Source of the DNA: Punica granatum
Lineage: Eukaryota > Streptophyta > Magnoliopsida > Myrtales > Lythraceae
Direction: 5' to 3'
DNA length: 64,000 bases
NCBI RefSeq assembly: GCF_007655135.1
Contig: NC_045131.1
Location: forward strand, 21,250,001 to 21,314,000
This document shows, piece by piece, positions 33,540 to 46,654 of this stretch. The notes beneath the pieces are model-generated. The model did not search any database, was not told the origin of the DNA, and was given only the letters and a program-made list of their open reading frames with translations. Both the position numbers and the translations under genes were made by a program. The first letter of the stretch is position 1. Every line of letters begins with the position of its first letter.

Positions 33540-34491
33540 TGCCTTTTTATTTGGACATTGAGAAGCAATATGCCCAGACCCTAAACACCGAAAACATTTG
33601 ATATCCCTATTCTTTTAAGGTTGGGATGTAGAGTCACCTCTCTCCTTGTTGTCCCCTTAGCTCTTGCTCATGCTCCTTTCAGCATTCGATTTGGGTTTTT
33701 CTACAGATTTTGAACTGGCACCCCATTTCGACTTCCAATTTGATGAAGACCCCGAATAAGAACCACCCTCATGCTTGGCTGGTCTCCCTCTCTTGAGTTG
33801 TCGTTCTACTTTCATGGCCATGCTAACCATCTCTTCTATCTCCACATAATGTTGCAACTCCACCACATTAGCAATTTCTCGGTTCAAACAAATAAAAACC
33901 TGGCCATAGTTGCCTCCTCATCTTCTTCAATGTTTGCCCGAATCAAAGCTATCTCCATCTCCTTGTGGTAGTCTTCCACACTCCTCGTCCCCTGCCTTAG
34001 ACTCTGCAATTTTAAATGCAAGTCCCGATAGTAATACGAGGGAACAAATCGCTTCCGCATGACAGTCTTCATCTCTTCCCGAGTCTTAATAGGCCTTTCA
34101 TGGTTCCTTCTTCTTTCCTTAACCAATTTGTCCCACCAACGATGACATAATCAGTGAATTTCACAGTTGCAAGCTTCACTTTCTTCTCTTCCGAGTAATT
34201 ATGGCAATCAAATACAAGCTCCACCTTCCTCTCCCATTCGATAAAAGCGTCAGGGTCATTCCTCCCTTGAAAAGGTGGTATCGTCATTTTAATACTCCCA
34301 ATATTCCTATTTACTCCATCTCTAATTGCTTGATCTCGCCTACCATGTCTTCGCCCCTCATTCCTAACTCCTCTGCCTTTCCTCACACTTCCCACGGATG
34401 CAATTTCATCATCTTCTTCATAATCTTCATCTTCTTCATCGTGAGGATTCGGCGGCTGGCGGACTAGTCTTCTTGCATTTGGAACTTGCAC
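33540..34491 (-). pseudogene. Gag of the nested element
   Basis: From the start near 34491 the order is an acidic stretch (DEEDEDYEEDDE), a basic stretch, and the capsid region with IPPFQGRNDPDAFIEWE, VKLATVKFTDY, and, after a frameshift near 34130, TREEMKTVMRKRFVPSYY, LQSLRQGTRSVEDY and ATMARFL. The C-terminal part ends with an intact zinc knuckle CFRCLGSGHIASQC (about 33590-33550). Frameshifts near 34130 and 33885 and a stop near 33660 break the frame. Confidence 0.85.
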
Positions 34492-35383
34492 ATGCTGCCT
34501 GGGTTGCTCCCTCTACATTTGATCAATTCGTTGATCTTGTCGGTCCATTCTATCACGGATATCTCCAAAAACAACTTCCAATCTCTCGAATTGTTGCTGC
34601 ATGGCTTTCAAAGTAAAAGCAACATCTTGCTGGCTGGCATTACTTCCATTCCCAGTTGTAGATTCATTGCCTTTTCCTGCGAAGCTCATGTTTGCACTAC
34701 GAAAAGAAAATTGGTGTTAGGACCTCACAACCACTCGCTCACGTGTTTTCCCTCAAATTATCGTCATTCAACACTCATGTTTCGCTCAGTTCAATGACTT
34801 TTTTCCCTCTGATACGCTCACCACTCTTACCTCTTTCCACTCTAATTTCCTCCTCAAAGTTCTTTAAAGAACTCAGCAACTTACAAATCAAAGGCAACTA
34901 GCTCATAATAATCCAAAACAGCAATTAATATATTGGCCCTAACTTGGACACAAACTAACAGGGAAATAAATGGTTAAAGGAAAGTTAACCAAGGAAAGAT
35001 TTTAGGAATAAAGAAAGGAATATATCAGAGTAATATATGGATGGAAAGATATGGATGATGATATAGGGAAGGGAATATGGAAGATCAGGAATTGGGTAAT
35101 TATGGGAGTAAAATCAATGAGGATCAACAACAAAGGTAAATAACAACTTTAGAATGATCTGATACAAAGAATTCGGATCAAATTGACACCAACAACTTCT
35201 TTCTTTTCTTTCTCCCTTTTTTTTCAGCTCTATTTTTTTTGGCCTAATTTTTTTTCTCTCTCTTTTTTTTAAAGCAGGAACTTCGCTTTTTTTTTGGCTA
35301 CTACCAATGCAGAACGAACAAGCTAAATGGAACGAAATTCAGCAAATTGAAACGAACAGGATAGGATAAACCTGATTTGGAGC

Positions 35384-35400
35384 CTGATGCTTTGATACCA
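35384..35400 (-). other. Primer-binding site of the nested element
   Basis: On the minus strand TGGTATCAAAGC follows the 5' LTR after three bases. It resembles the initiator-Met tRNA site with one mismatch. Confidence 0.75.
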
Positions 35401-35403
35401 AAA

Positions 35404-36092
35404 TGATGCGGACCTCACGAAGGATTGTGAAACCCAACGACCAATTTGAATCGATTCCTAGATCGCCAAACACAAATTTAGATAAAGAGGATTATTGACC
35501 CGTTGTTTATAGAGAAATAAGAACCAACAATATCAAGACAAGGATTATTGACCCGTTGTTTATGAAGAAACAAGAACCAATAATATCAAAGTGTACCGAA
35601 TAATCACAAGCTGTCATACTTGTTCGTTCGAAGGAGTTCAATGAAGAACAAATGAGAAAATCTCACAAAAATACCAGAATAGTCTGCCTATGATCAACTA
35701 CTCAGCCTCCTTTATATAAACCTAGGAGAAACTAGAAACTAATAAACTAGGCAACTGGAATAACCTTACTTTCCTAAAGCCAGAAATAACAAAGGAAACT
35801 AAATAAAGGCTATCTAGAATAGTTGGCAGTCTTTTATTCCATCTTCAGTATCTCATGGCAAGTCAGTTGAATAAAGGCTTTTGGAGATTCAATTGAATTA
35901 GACTCCTCTTGGCCCAAAAAGCCCATCAGCTAGCTCTCCATAGCTTGTTGGATTTGTTTGGCCTTTGCCCGTGTGATTGGCCCACTTGGAACATGCAAGC
36001 CTCCAAGATCTTGTGCTTCAGCTCCCTTTTCACAAGTTCGACTTCCAAGTTTCTGTGCATCAGCCTCATTGTCATGTCCACGATCCTCATCA
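35404..36092 (-). repeat. 5' LTR of the nested element
   Basis: It starts TGATGCGGACC, ends CATCA, is 689 bp long and is nearly identical to 31015-31703. Most differences are single-base changes. It is the upstream LTR for the minus-strand genes. Confidence 0.9.
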
Positions 36093-37418
36093 GCACGCGA
36101 CCCGAATGTGGCATGGGGTCCAGCTCCGAGTCATCACGTTACTCCGAGTAGTGTCCAAGTGGAGGACGACTCGGATTAAGTGCGTGAATCGTGGTTAGAC
36201 AATCACCCGAGAGCTCAACCGGTCTCACGACCATCTCAAGGGTAACCGATCCTCTTGCTATCTATCGGTCCGGTTGGACCTAACTCCCAACTCTCTAAGC
36301 CCGCGTCGCCTTAATTTATTTCTCGATTATTCAAATCTCATGGTGAGCTGGAGTGAAATATTTGGCCGAATGCAAGTCGATCGGGGTCCATGTATTGTAA
36401 TTTTGTATTTGTTCGAAAGCACATTATAAAGTTGCTATTTGTATATTCATTCATTCATTGTAAGGATCCCGGTCAGTGAGTGGGCAGTCTAAATGACGAT
36501 TCGATCGAACCGGCCTACTTCCCCAGAGATGAGTAAGCCAATGCTTCGCAGTTTCGATCAGCGCGGGGGAACGATCATCATTGTCAGGTGAACTGTAGCG
36601 AGGATAATGGACCGAATCGTCGATGCGTGGGCCTACTCTCCTCTCGGGCCTTAGCCCGAATCAATCGGTTCTTCGAATTTACGGCGTTAAAACGGGCGAG
36701 GATATCGCAACATAATCGAATAAAATGGCAAGCCCTAGGCAAACAGAGCATCGATAGTTCATGCGGGATATAGGTGCGCACGTAACAAAGCCTCTGAATC
36801 CGGAATTTCCGGTTTTGCATGAGCATTGCCTTAACAAACTACGTGTATCACATACTCTTAGGCTCGAACAACTTATTGACCCTCAATGCTCAGGTTGTAA
36901 ATAAGGTAGCGGCGATTCCTTCTCATGCGTGTCCGTCACGCGTCCCCACAAGAAGGTTGATACTCCCAAGCAGCGCGATCAGTTGCATGCATGCGGGTCC
37001 CGACGAGACGAAATTTAAGTATGCATAGTGAGAAAGATTTTTAATTTTCTAAAAATCATAACAGGTGATCACAATTCTTCTGAAGAACAAAAATTTTTCA
37101 AACCAGCAATATAACAAGAGTAAAGTAACATCTAAATGTTTAATAATTAGTGTCAACTCATAGCTATTAAAGTTGATCACAATAGTATAGAAAAACAATC
37201 AAATCCTAATTCCATGAAACGACCTTATGAATAAATTTGATGGAAGTAAAGGGAAAACCTAATCAATTCCTGTGAAACGACCAAATCATGGAAATTATTT
37301 CCTTAATAAATAAATATGCAAATTTCCTTTCTATCCATTTAAAATATCCTACAACCATTATACTTAAATATTCTACTCTATATATACAAACGGTATATAT
37401 ATATATATATATATAAAT

Positions 37419-37842
37419 GGTAAATTACACTGGTGGTCCAAAAAGTTTTACAAATATTTTAATATGGTACGAAAAGTTTTTTTTTGTTACTTGATGGTCA
37501 AAATATTTCAAAATTGTTTCAGTATAGTACAAACCATCATCTCGCCATTGACGCCGTTAAGCCGACGTTGATGGTGCAAAACCGATTTTTATGGGACGTT
37601 ACATGATGGTGCAAAATATTTTGAAGTTGTAACTTAATAGTACAAAATGTTTTACGTAAATTACATGATGTTGTAAAATTTACAGTTTTGTAAAGGACGA
37701 CTTGACGGCGTCAATGGCGAGATGACGGTTTGTACTATACTAAAATAACTTTGAAACATTTTGTATCATCAAGTAGCGAAAAAAAAATTATACCATATTA
37801 AAACATTTGTAAAATATTTTGAACTACCAATGCAATTTACTC
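37419..37842. mobile_element. Foldback element with about 150-bp inverted arms
   Basis: The left arm starts GGTAAATTACACTGGTGGTC. The right arm read on the minus strand starts GAGTAAATTGCATTGGTAGT. Both continue in parallel through TACTTGATG and AGTATAGTACAAACC to CATCTCGCCATTGACGCCGT. Long arms and a GGTAAATTACA terminus suggest a Mutator-type MITE or foldback element. A TA microsatellite (37393-37415) touches the left edge. No exact 9-bp duplication was found. Confidence 0.65.
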
Positions 37843-39690
37843 GTAAATAAATTATGGAATCTTTATATATTTCATTATATAGTTAATTTTCACGGCATCT
37901 ATATCATCCACTACATATTGAATTTCCTATCCCATTTTATATTTGATCAAATCACTCTATATATGTAACTGCCAATATAGAAGTTTTACATATTTCTTTA
38001 ATAAAGAAAATATAAATATTTCCTTATAACACGAGGAAACTCCATTTTATATTTTTGATGATGTTACGGCATGATAACTCAGTTCGAAACTATGTTATTA
38101 TATATATATATATACACATATATATTCTATAGTTTCTCATGAGTAGACAGTGGCAAAGCCCTTCCCATCCGGTCCAAATCCGTCCCTGCCTATCTTATAA
38201 TAAATTGAGTCCAGTTTCCACGCATGAGCGGACGTCAGTTGTAGATTGCCCAATTTCCCGACATGATTCGATTATATTCTCAAGGGACATATAGTTAGAC
38301 TAACCTAATCTGGAAGGTCCAGAGTCGGACACATCGTGCGTACACAAATTGCTTAAAAATAGATCCTTTAGCAGTTGTAAGCGGGAAACCCTGACAACAG
38401 CTTACAGAAAAGCCGTATCCCAATCCCAATTGGAGACTAAAACCCAAGTACACCACCTGTCACATGACGCACCAAATCATGATCGATTTCTCAATATTTA
38501 ATGGCCAAAATACCCAAAATGGCATCCACTAGCAATATTTTATCTCTGGAATTACTGGAGACATTACATGTATCATTACATAAACAAAGTGTGAAAACAA
38601 AACAGGTGCTCAAACGCCATTGGGTGAGCAGTAATTTTCACGTTAAAATATTACACCACCAAGTTATTATTTTATATGAGTATAATAGATTATTATTATG
38701 CCTTAAAGCTAGTAATTCTCCATTATATTGTCTAGATGCGTACGGCCGAGGCTTACGTGGCCTTATCCTATGAGCTTCGCTACTTTAATATATCCTTTAC
38801 TGATGGTCTTGCCTTTAGTATCAGTGTCAGAGCTATAAAATGTGTGTATACATATATATATATATATATATATTGCCGTAATTTATTAGTCAAATTCATA
38901 TTAGAACTTGTCACCGGATGCCTTGGCAGATTTGCTGAATCTCCTATACATGTATTGCTGTAGGGAATCAACAAGGGTGCTGTCTGACTTGGTTAATTAT
39001 TTGAGCTTTGTGAGGATGCTTTTGCCTTTGAGCTTCTATCACATGTATGGTTTGTTAGTGCTCGTTTTATTACATCATGTAAGTAATTGCTCGTATAGCT
39101 GGTAGCCTGGTAGTGAAAGCTAACAGTGAAATATAACATTCCAATGCATTTCCGAAAAGATCGATGATAGAGTGTCTTCTCCATCAAACGTGCTTGTTGA
39201 TATTTCAGAACAACTATCATGCGTGAAAAATGCTTTCTCACACGGTAGCTATAGTTGAACCATTAGCTTATCTATTCATACATATAAAGACATATATATA
39301 TATGGATAAATACAAACAAACTAATGAGTTTCTAGAATACTGAAGCAGTATACTGTTTTTTTTTTTTTTTGCTTTAATTGCAAACGAGGCGAATATGGCT
39401 CTGGAAGAAGAAAGACAGGAGAGAGGAAATATAGGAATATGAATAGTTCTATTGGAAAACAAACTTAAATTTTAAATCTTTTGATTCAAATAGAGGGTGA
39501 GGTCACCTGCCCCATATGCTCTTTCTCAAGTATTATAATTCTTAAATCAACTGTGAAGTGCTTTTTAAATTTTTCGATAGATTAAGGGGGAAAAGCCTAA
39601 GGAAAAAATTAAAAATACAGAAACAGGGTAAGGAGAATCCAATAAAATCGCCTAATATGATATGATCTAAGCTGTTAGGAATTGAATTAA
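37843..39690. other. Intergenic DNA with TA microsatellites
   Basis: No gene recognised. TA-rich runs lie near 38099-38113 and 38852-38870. Short open frames have no family motif. Confidence 0.4.
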
Positions 39691-39890
39691 GAAAATTACC
39701 TCTAGTGGGAAAGATGAAGCCCTCCTTACAAGCGAATTCGCATAGTAATTTTCGTCCGGATAAGTGTTGAGAGATTTCAATTTCCCAACCCCTTGAAAGT
39801 AGTTCCCTGATATCAATCAGGATCCCCCAAAGCTTGGGAGCTCCAGCTTCCGATCCCAATAGGAGAGTACGCACCACAATAGAAGGCCAT
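39691..39890 (-). pseudogene. Short LINE RNase H remnant
   Basis: On the minus strand, ILIDIRELLSRGWEIEIS resembles the helix that precedes the last catalytic block of plant LINE RNase H. In a shifted frame it continues as NTYPDENYYANSLVRRAS, which matches the usual H-Y-R-E-N-A-LARRA end of the domain. Only about 60 residues are left. It is too short to relate to the other two RNase H remnants. Confidence 0.5.
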
Positions 39891-42800
39891 GTCCATCACA
39901 ATATTCATCAATTTTTATCTTCTTAAATTTCTTTTATTTTAAGAATATACATATATTTTTTGTCTCGCCTATACTGTTTTATGATATCTTTCTTCTAGTT
40001 TTAATTGCAAGACTTCGATTTAAATATAGTGGCTTCTCAGGAAAATTTAATTGGAAAGAAAGAATTTGTGATTCAACTATTAGTCTCTTCCATCTCACTC
40101 TTCATTAGTTGTTAATAATTCTTTTTCTCAAAAGTTCCAATTCCAAAATAATGTACAATATAAATTTTTGTGTTAATCTAATCTTACATTATTTATTTTA
40201 AATATTTACTATAGAGTTTCTTTTCTATCTTATACTAAGTACTATTTCTTACATGATATTAGAATTATTATCTTGCAAGTATATATTTTATTTCACCACC
40301 AATTATACACGGTAATTCATATGTGAGACTCTCTAATCATTTTGCTCTCCTTACATAATTATCTTAAAAGAGTATGTTTTCTTTTAATATTAGGAAATAT
40401 ATTTCATGTTTATATGATTTAAAATTTTTCTATGTGTATGTTAACAAGTGTTTGGAAAATATACATTGCATCTCAAATTCTACATATTATAAGAATTAAA
40501 CTTATTAATTTTAGATCTTCTTTTACAATAAGTCGACTATTCATGAACCTTTATTGAAATTCAAAGAAATGATACTCAATTAATTTTATTCTCTAATTTT
40601 ATATAAAAATCAATCATTCATCTACATATCACCAATTAATTATATATTTTTCTCTAAATTTTTTTAATTTTTTCAATTATGAATAAACATTAAAAATTAA
40701 AAAAATTAAATTTTTTTGATAATTTGTAATATTTTTCATAAATGCCAAATCAATTTAATTTCATTACTATTTTTGCACCACGAAATGCGTGAACGTACAC
40801 CTAATTCTCTTAATCTAACGAGATATACATTGAACATCATAGAATCGGGCCAAGAGATCACTTGTAAAGAATAATGTACCCATTCCATTTCAGTTTCCAT
40901 GTTTATATCATTGTGTGTATGCATGTTACCGATTTTTTTTTTGAGTTTAATTGTTAAAAAAATATATTTTTATCTAGGTATTCAAAGTTTAATGGATAGT
41001 CTGTTAATATGTTACAGAAGCACTTTCATAAAATGAAAATACATTCTTCGGATAATAAATTTATGAATTTATTTCATGTGACAGAAAAAAAATATGAATA
41101 TACATAAACTTGATAAGTATTTTAGATAGCCAAAGCTGATTATTATAATTTCAATGAATGAAGAGTTAGAATTAAATAATTAGGGTTTTCTGGAGTTTTT
41201 TATTAGGGTAAAAATGCATCAAAACCTCTTATTTTAACGAAATACATTGAACATCGCAACTAAATAATTGAGGGACTCCACGTGGATCAATACAATAATA
41301 AGGCCCCTATCACTAATCAACGACAAAGTTTTCTATATGATGAGTATATCCCATGGCGTTTTCTATATAATGAGTATATCACATAACATGTATAATAAAT
41401 CAATGATTGTCTCCTATTGAAAAAAGAAGAAGAAATCAATGGTTGTCAAACATATTAGTACAAAGGATAGTTACGATACTATCAAATTTGTAACAAAATA
41501 CAATTAAGGAAAAAAAAATTTTGTTTGAGTCTTGAAATATAATATCACGTAATATATCCTCTACATGTAGATGTTCCAATCAACCTAATTATCATGAAAA
41601 GAAAAAAAAAATAAAGGCCAATCACCTGAAATGACACTGGCTCTAAGGAGTCAAGGTTATTACTCGTTGGAGTTAGCTTTACCATCATATATGTACCTAA
41701 CATAACGAAGTACACATATTGAGCCCATCACTATAAGACCGAGGAAAGCCACATTAATGACAATAATATGAAGTCATATGTGACTAATCAAATGGCCACT
41801 CATTTAAAAAGACAATTCATATAACCATTATGAATTGATTCAAATAATTCAACGCTTATTTTCATTATGTATACTGAGAGAGTTCTATTCCCTTAATGAG
41901 CTGATGCAGTTTGAACTGAATTAGTTTGAATTTATTGAGTTTTAGACACTACGATACACACCAAAAAAAGAGGCATCATATATAAGGAGGTAAGAAGCTT
42001 AGAAAAGAAATGCTAAAACATGGTGCGTCATCTCTTCATGTAGTAGCCAGCTTCAACATACTATATATATATGAGCCGGGTCACCCTTTCATATTTTATA
42101 TATAACCCTTTCCTGTATCAATCGATGTACACCCATAATCTATACCCACAAAAGTCCTAATATTAAGTCATTAAGCAATTGCAATTTTGCAAAAGTAATT
42201 TCTAAAGAAAGTAATTGTGATAAGCAGAAGGCAAGGGAAGTAGGGAAAAAAAGAGGCTATAATTTAATCAATATAGAGTCGTGTCATATGATTAGACAAT
42301 TTATTGATTTCTCATGTTTTGAAATTTTCTTTTTCACAAACGGCAGCGGTGAGTTTAAAAGAGAAACATACTAGTTCAACCGATCTGTCTATCGAGTATC
42401 AAATTCGGATTTTCTTAATTTCAATAAAAAATGATGTCATTGCATTACATCTGTTTTCTATTTAAGTTATAATATTTTGTTGGACTCGGAGAAAGTAATC
42501 GTCATTAATTTGCACTCGGCTTGAAGGATATTGAAGCCAGATATTAGTTATTGATATGCCGAATCTAGTACAAAAAGACTTGGACATCATATGCAATAAA
42601 AAAATATTAACAATAAGCTTTTCCTTTACTTTAAAGAAAAATGGCAAGGGAAAGTGAATCTTTCACAGTGGATTGAGGGTTTTATAAACACCATGCGGAG
42701 ATCCATTCGATAGTCGGGGACAGTATCATAATCTAATTGAATATGGTATACTGTCTTTCTGTAATTAAAATAATAATGTAGTGACTAGCAATAGAGATTA

Positions 42801-42971
42801 ATACCGTTAATTTTAAGCAAATTAATTATAGTAGAGATTAAAAGAAACCTAGGAGGCATTTTTTTTTATTCATCTGTTTTTGAAGTTATATCACTATAAT
42901 TAATTGCCAAGAAATAATTTTACTTGTCTATAAACAATTATAAAAGTTGAAACAACCTCTTCAGATGACAC
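39891..42971. other. AT-rich intergenic DNA upstream of the MYB gene
   Basis: No coding region, RNA gene or transposon end was recognised in this 3-kb stretch. It may hold distal regulatory sequence for the MYB gene, but nothing in it proves so. Confidence 0.35.
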
Positions 42972-43145
42972 CACGTACGATGTAGATAGTTCATATTTTA
43001 GTCACTCTTGGCATTTCAATCAGTTGTAACATGACAGATTGTCCATAGTTTCACATACGATGTTCATAGTCCATAGTTCAGTGACTCATGGCACTTCAAC
43101 CCGTTCTAACGTGACAAATTATTGTACATAGTTTCACGTACGACA
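42972..43145 (+). promoter_or_regulatory. Tandem promoter repeat with ACGT-core motifs
   Basis: The phrase CACGTACGATGT occurs at 42972, as CACATACGATGT at 43052 and as CACGTACGACATG at 43135, so the unit is about 80-83 bp in two full copies plus a start of a third. Each full copy also has a TTCA(T/G)..TTAGTCACTC or TTCAGTGACTCATGGCA segment and a following (A/C)GTGACA or CATGACA segment. CACGTA and TGACTCA-like motifs can bind plant bZIP factors. A role in expression of the MYB gene, whose ATG lies about 530 bp downstream, is inference. Confidence 0.5.
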
Positions 43146-43489
43146 TGTATGTCTAGGGCAGGCTCGTTCATGATAATGCGGGCGGTTGCTTTAGAAGATC
43201 ACGGACCCAAATTCATATCAAGAATATATAAAGATACTTAAAAGAAGCAGGCAACGCGGGACGCGCTTTTCCACATTCGGAACAAAAGATGAAACAAAAT
43301 ACGGCAAAGGAAAAAAATGTATATTTAATGATGATATTTTTTTAAGAACAATTTTTTTTGTAATTGTTTATATGATGTTGCTTTAGATTAAAGATCTCCC
43401 GTACCTTGAACAGTAAAGGATAGGGATGATCTGAAAATGACAGACAAAAGCGTAATCTTCTTCAAGTGATCATCATCTCTTTATGCATC

Positions 43490-43497
43490 TATAAATA
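43490..43497 (+). promoter_or_regulatory. TATA box of the MYB gene
   Basis: TATAAATA lies 187 bp before the chosen ATG. Transcription would start around 43520-43530, leaving an untranslated leader of about 150 bp that is rich in A and G. Confidence 0.6.
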
Positions 43498-43676
43498 TGC
43501 ACGGGGAGCTAAATCAATCGCCATAGAATTAAGAGGGAAGAGAAAACTCCTCCCCAAAAAAAAAGGACAAGAAAAAGGAGCCAAAAGGGCACCAAAAGAA
43601 AGGAAGGCAAAAAAAACAAAAAAACAAAACCAGTGTCTAGTAATTTTTGTCTGCCTATATGTCTTGGGTAAGCAGC

Positions 43677-45882
43677 ATGGGTGGTTGGGGAGCCCTGGAA
43701 GTAGAAGGGTGGAGAAAGGGACCATGGACTGCTGAGGAAGACAAGCTCCTCATTGAGTATGTGAGGTTACATGGTGAAGGAAGATGGAACTCTGTCTCTA
43801 GGCTCACAGGTATCCAGCCAGCCATATTTATTTTCCTCTTATTTGTTAAAAGGCGATGCTTTATGGCATCGAGCCTGGTAGGGTGGAATCGTAGCACGGG
43901 ATGAAAAAAATCATTCGATCGGTGTGTGGTGATTTTATCTTTATTAGATGGAAAAATTTGGAGGACAGGGGAGGAAGAGATATGATTCGGACAGAAAGCG
44001 TCCTATTTTCCTCAAATCCTTCTATTTATATGTGAAATTATTTTTACGATATAATTATATTCTTTTCGGCGATCCGATATAATTATATATTCGATTCGGA
44101 TGATCACAGCTACTTGTTTTTCTAATCCTCCTCGTTATTTTCACTCGGAATTCCCCCATGCATATAAGCCACAACCGAGTCCTTAGAAAGTGTAACGACT
44201 ATTAATTAACTTCGAGAGTGTTTGGTGTCTTCAGCCAGTCTCCCAAACAGTCAACATCATACTTTTCTATCCTCTTATTATTGAAGCCGATACATTTCTT
44301 GATATGCCAAACTTTGTTTTCGGAGATCAAATTGGAAGCTGAATACAATGGTTTTCATGTTTACTGCATGCAAATGATATTCTAAATGCTATATGAATAA
44401 CGAGAATCACTGGATTTTGTGCTGATCGATCATCGAGTGATAATAAACTGAAGAAAATTTGCCCTGTTCTTCTGTCGTCTTCAGGGTTGAAAAGGAATGG
44501 GAAGAGTTGCAGGCTAAGATGGGTGAATTATTTGAGGCCAGACCTGAAGAGAGGGCAGATTACTCCCCATGAAGAGAATATCATTGTGGAGCTCCATGCT
44601 AGATGGGGCAACAGGTAATTTATCATTATTTGTTAAAATATACGCTTTAGTAAATAATCATATCGCGGACTGATTCAGTATTTCAAGCACATAAGAGAAT
44701 ACGAGAATTTTGAGGGGAGGAAGTTAAGTTGGTGAAAATTAGAAGATGAACGCGGATATGAAAATTTTGTTAAGACTAAGAGAACATATACAAAACTCTA
44801 GAAGAGATCCATAATCTAGGGGGCCCAGCCCCCTGTTGGTCCCTTTCCTATAAATTAATATTTGGCATTTTTATCTTTTATGCTTTTAGATAATCTATTG
44901 TTTGACATGGTATTTGGGCATGTGTTATTTCTTCCTATCTTCGCGAACCCTCTTCTGGTTGATATATTCTCATGTATTGTTTGTCGTGCATCGTTCCGTT
45001 TTAATCTTAACATGTAAACCGATTCATATATCTGTGAGGAAAAATCGAAATTAAGTTAAAACTTTGGAAAAGGAGGAAGTCTATGAAGGTATGATTCCAG
45101 CATGACTTTTTGTTTCGAGTCTTCTTGGGCCTCTTCTTTTGCCTGTTGTTCTAACCAAATTACCACAAATCTTCTTCATTATTCCAAAAACAGACCCTTC
45201 TTGTCTTAACATGGAAGGCCGAATCAATATGGGGTTGAGGTGGCATAATCGCACATCTATACCGTTAACCACTTTCTTCTCCGATATTAACGACATCAAT
45301 AAATCAGTCTCCTTAACATGTGGTATCGTAATCGCATAGACTACTAGATGAACAAAGTTTAGCGTGAGTTATCTTCTAATCTGAATTTTGACAAAACAAA
45401 AACAAATAAACAGGTGGTCGACCATTGCGAGAAGCCTGCCAGGAAGAACCGACAATGAGATCAAGAACTACTGGCGGACGCACTTCAAGAACAAGGCCAA
45501 GATCCCTGCAGCCACCTCTGAGAAAGCGAAAGCACGTATCCTGAAACGACAACATTTTCAACAGCAGCAACTGCAACATCAGCAGCAGCAGCCACACCAA
45601 CTGCAGCTGAACCAGGTGGACCTCAAAAGGATCATGTCCATGCTCGATGACACAGACCATAACAGAGTCCCGTATGTCCCTCAAGAGGTTCAAGTCGCAC
45701 CGGCTAGTTATAATATTTTCAACAACATCACTGACACCCCGTCTGCTTCGGAAGCTTCGAATGAAGACTTTCTCTGGGATGGGCTGTGGAACCTGGATGA
45801 TTTCCATGGAGGAAACAATTTTGGAGTTTCTTGCACAAACAGCAAAGCTTGTGTGCAAAATCTGATTTCCCCATTCTGTTAA
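43677..45882 (+). CDS. R2R3-MYB transcription factor, three exons
   Basis: Exons are 43677-43809, 44485-44614 and 45414-45882. All junctions are GT-AG, with intron phases 1 and 2 at the positions usual for R2R3-MYBs. The joined length is 732 nt, giving 243 residues. R2 spans about residues 13-63 with Trp 17, 37 and 57. R3 spans about 66-115 with Ile70 in place of the first Trp, then Trp 89 and 108. These repeats bind DNA in the nucleus. The tail has a Gln-rich stretch (about residues 130-150) and an acidic/aromatic [14 protein letters not shown] segment (about 205-218) that may activate transcription. The bHLH-contact signature in R3 is not complete. I chose ATG 43677 for its strong context (A at -3, G at +4). 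An in-frame ATG at 43659 in weaker context would add six residues. The subgroup is not certain. R3 resembles the MYB2/MYB62 and MYB48/59 neighbourhood. It looks intact. Confidence 0.93.
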
Positions 45883-46654
45883 GAGGTTCTCTAAGCATGT
45901 ACGAGCTTTATTTTAGCAGATTCAGGGCAAAGCGTCAGCAAAAGCTCGTAGCTTTGCCCGGGAAAATAATAATTCTGCATTATTCGAAAAAACGTATTAA
46001 GAAAAGCACTCGAGCCTTGTCAGTCGTCAGTCCAAGTCAAATGACAAAGGCTGCGAGGAAGCGTTCGAGATTTTACTGTCGTAGATTTTGTCAAGCCTCT
46101 CAATACGTGTATCCTGTTAACGTAGCACTTTAAATTTGCGCAATGTGTTCTCTCCTGTGATTGTATCATCGGAATAATTGTCTTATCGCTCTCTGTTTTG
46201 TGCAAGTTTTTCAATTTCTCTGACTTAATACCCGGCCCCGTTGAATGTCGAAATTATAGAAGAATTATGTCTCCATAGTATTTCCCCTGGGTCATATATA
46301 AGAAGAGACTATTTGGAACATCAATTCATCGAAGAACCAGCTCCCTCGGACTCCATGAGATGTTATCTGCATCGAGAACGGTAGTTGAATTGATTGGTTT
46401 TGACTGGTTTTAACTCAAAAAAGGAAACGCTAGAATGACTGGAGTAAGTCCTGTTTCAAAAGTTACGAGCTCTTACCGCTGCTTTACAAGGCTGATCCTT
46501 GTTTCAAGGTCCATATAATAAGATGCTTTTCATCTTATCCACGGGAATTTTATGGCCCGATCACTTTTTCCGTACAATAACCTTTTTAATTATGGTAAAT
46601 TCTTAAAAAAACACAATTTTTTTTAAAAAAATTTAACACGAACTTTTAACTTTG
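45883..46654. other. MYB 3' flank, no further gene
   Basis: The first few hundred bases are the likely 3' untranslated region, with AATAAT at about 45967 and GGAATAATTG near 46170 as possible polyadenylation signals. Nothing recognisable follows until the Tat LTR fragment. Confidence 0.4.

Larger units (their letters stand above)
31015..36092 (-). mobile_element. Nested Ty3/gypsy element with internal deletions
   Basis: The element has two LTRs of exactly 689 bp, TGATG...CATCA ends and a perfect 5-bp duplication GCACG (31010-31014 and 36093-36097). Coding runs on the minus strand: gag (33540-34491), protease (32732-33523), a RT-RNase H fusion (about 32055-32802) and an integrase tail (31445-32050). 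Most of the RT palm and the integrase core are missing. Equal LTR lengths and mostly single-base differences between them suggest it is younger than the giant LTR it sits in, and younger than the chromovirus at 19 kb. Confidence 0.92.
27904..37025 (+). mobile_element. Tat/Ogre-type giant LTR, interrupted, no internal region
   Basis: It starts TGTTAGCACCCGTTTTGG, matching the start TGTCAGCACCCCATTTTGG of the minus-strand LTR at 60094. Similarity continues along the length: for instance TCTGCATAGCC and CCTAACATAGA near 30490-30530 recur in the other copy near 56100-56165, and TCCTTCTCATGCGTGTCCG near 36920 matches the end of the other LTR. Excluding the nested element (31015-36092 plus its duplication), it is about 4.0 kb. 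A CT-rich low-complexity stretch lies at 28540-28800. No primer site or gag follows at 37025. I found no matching 5-bp duplication (GTGGG left, TAGTG right), so it is a solo or truncated LTR. Confidence 0.75.
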
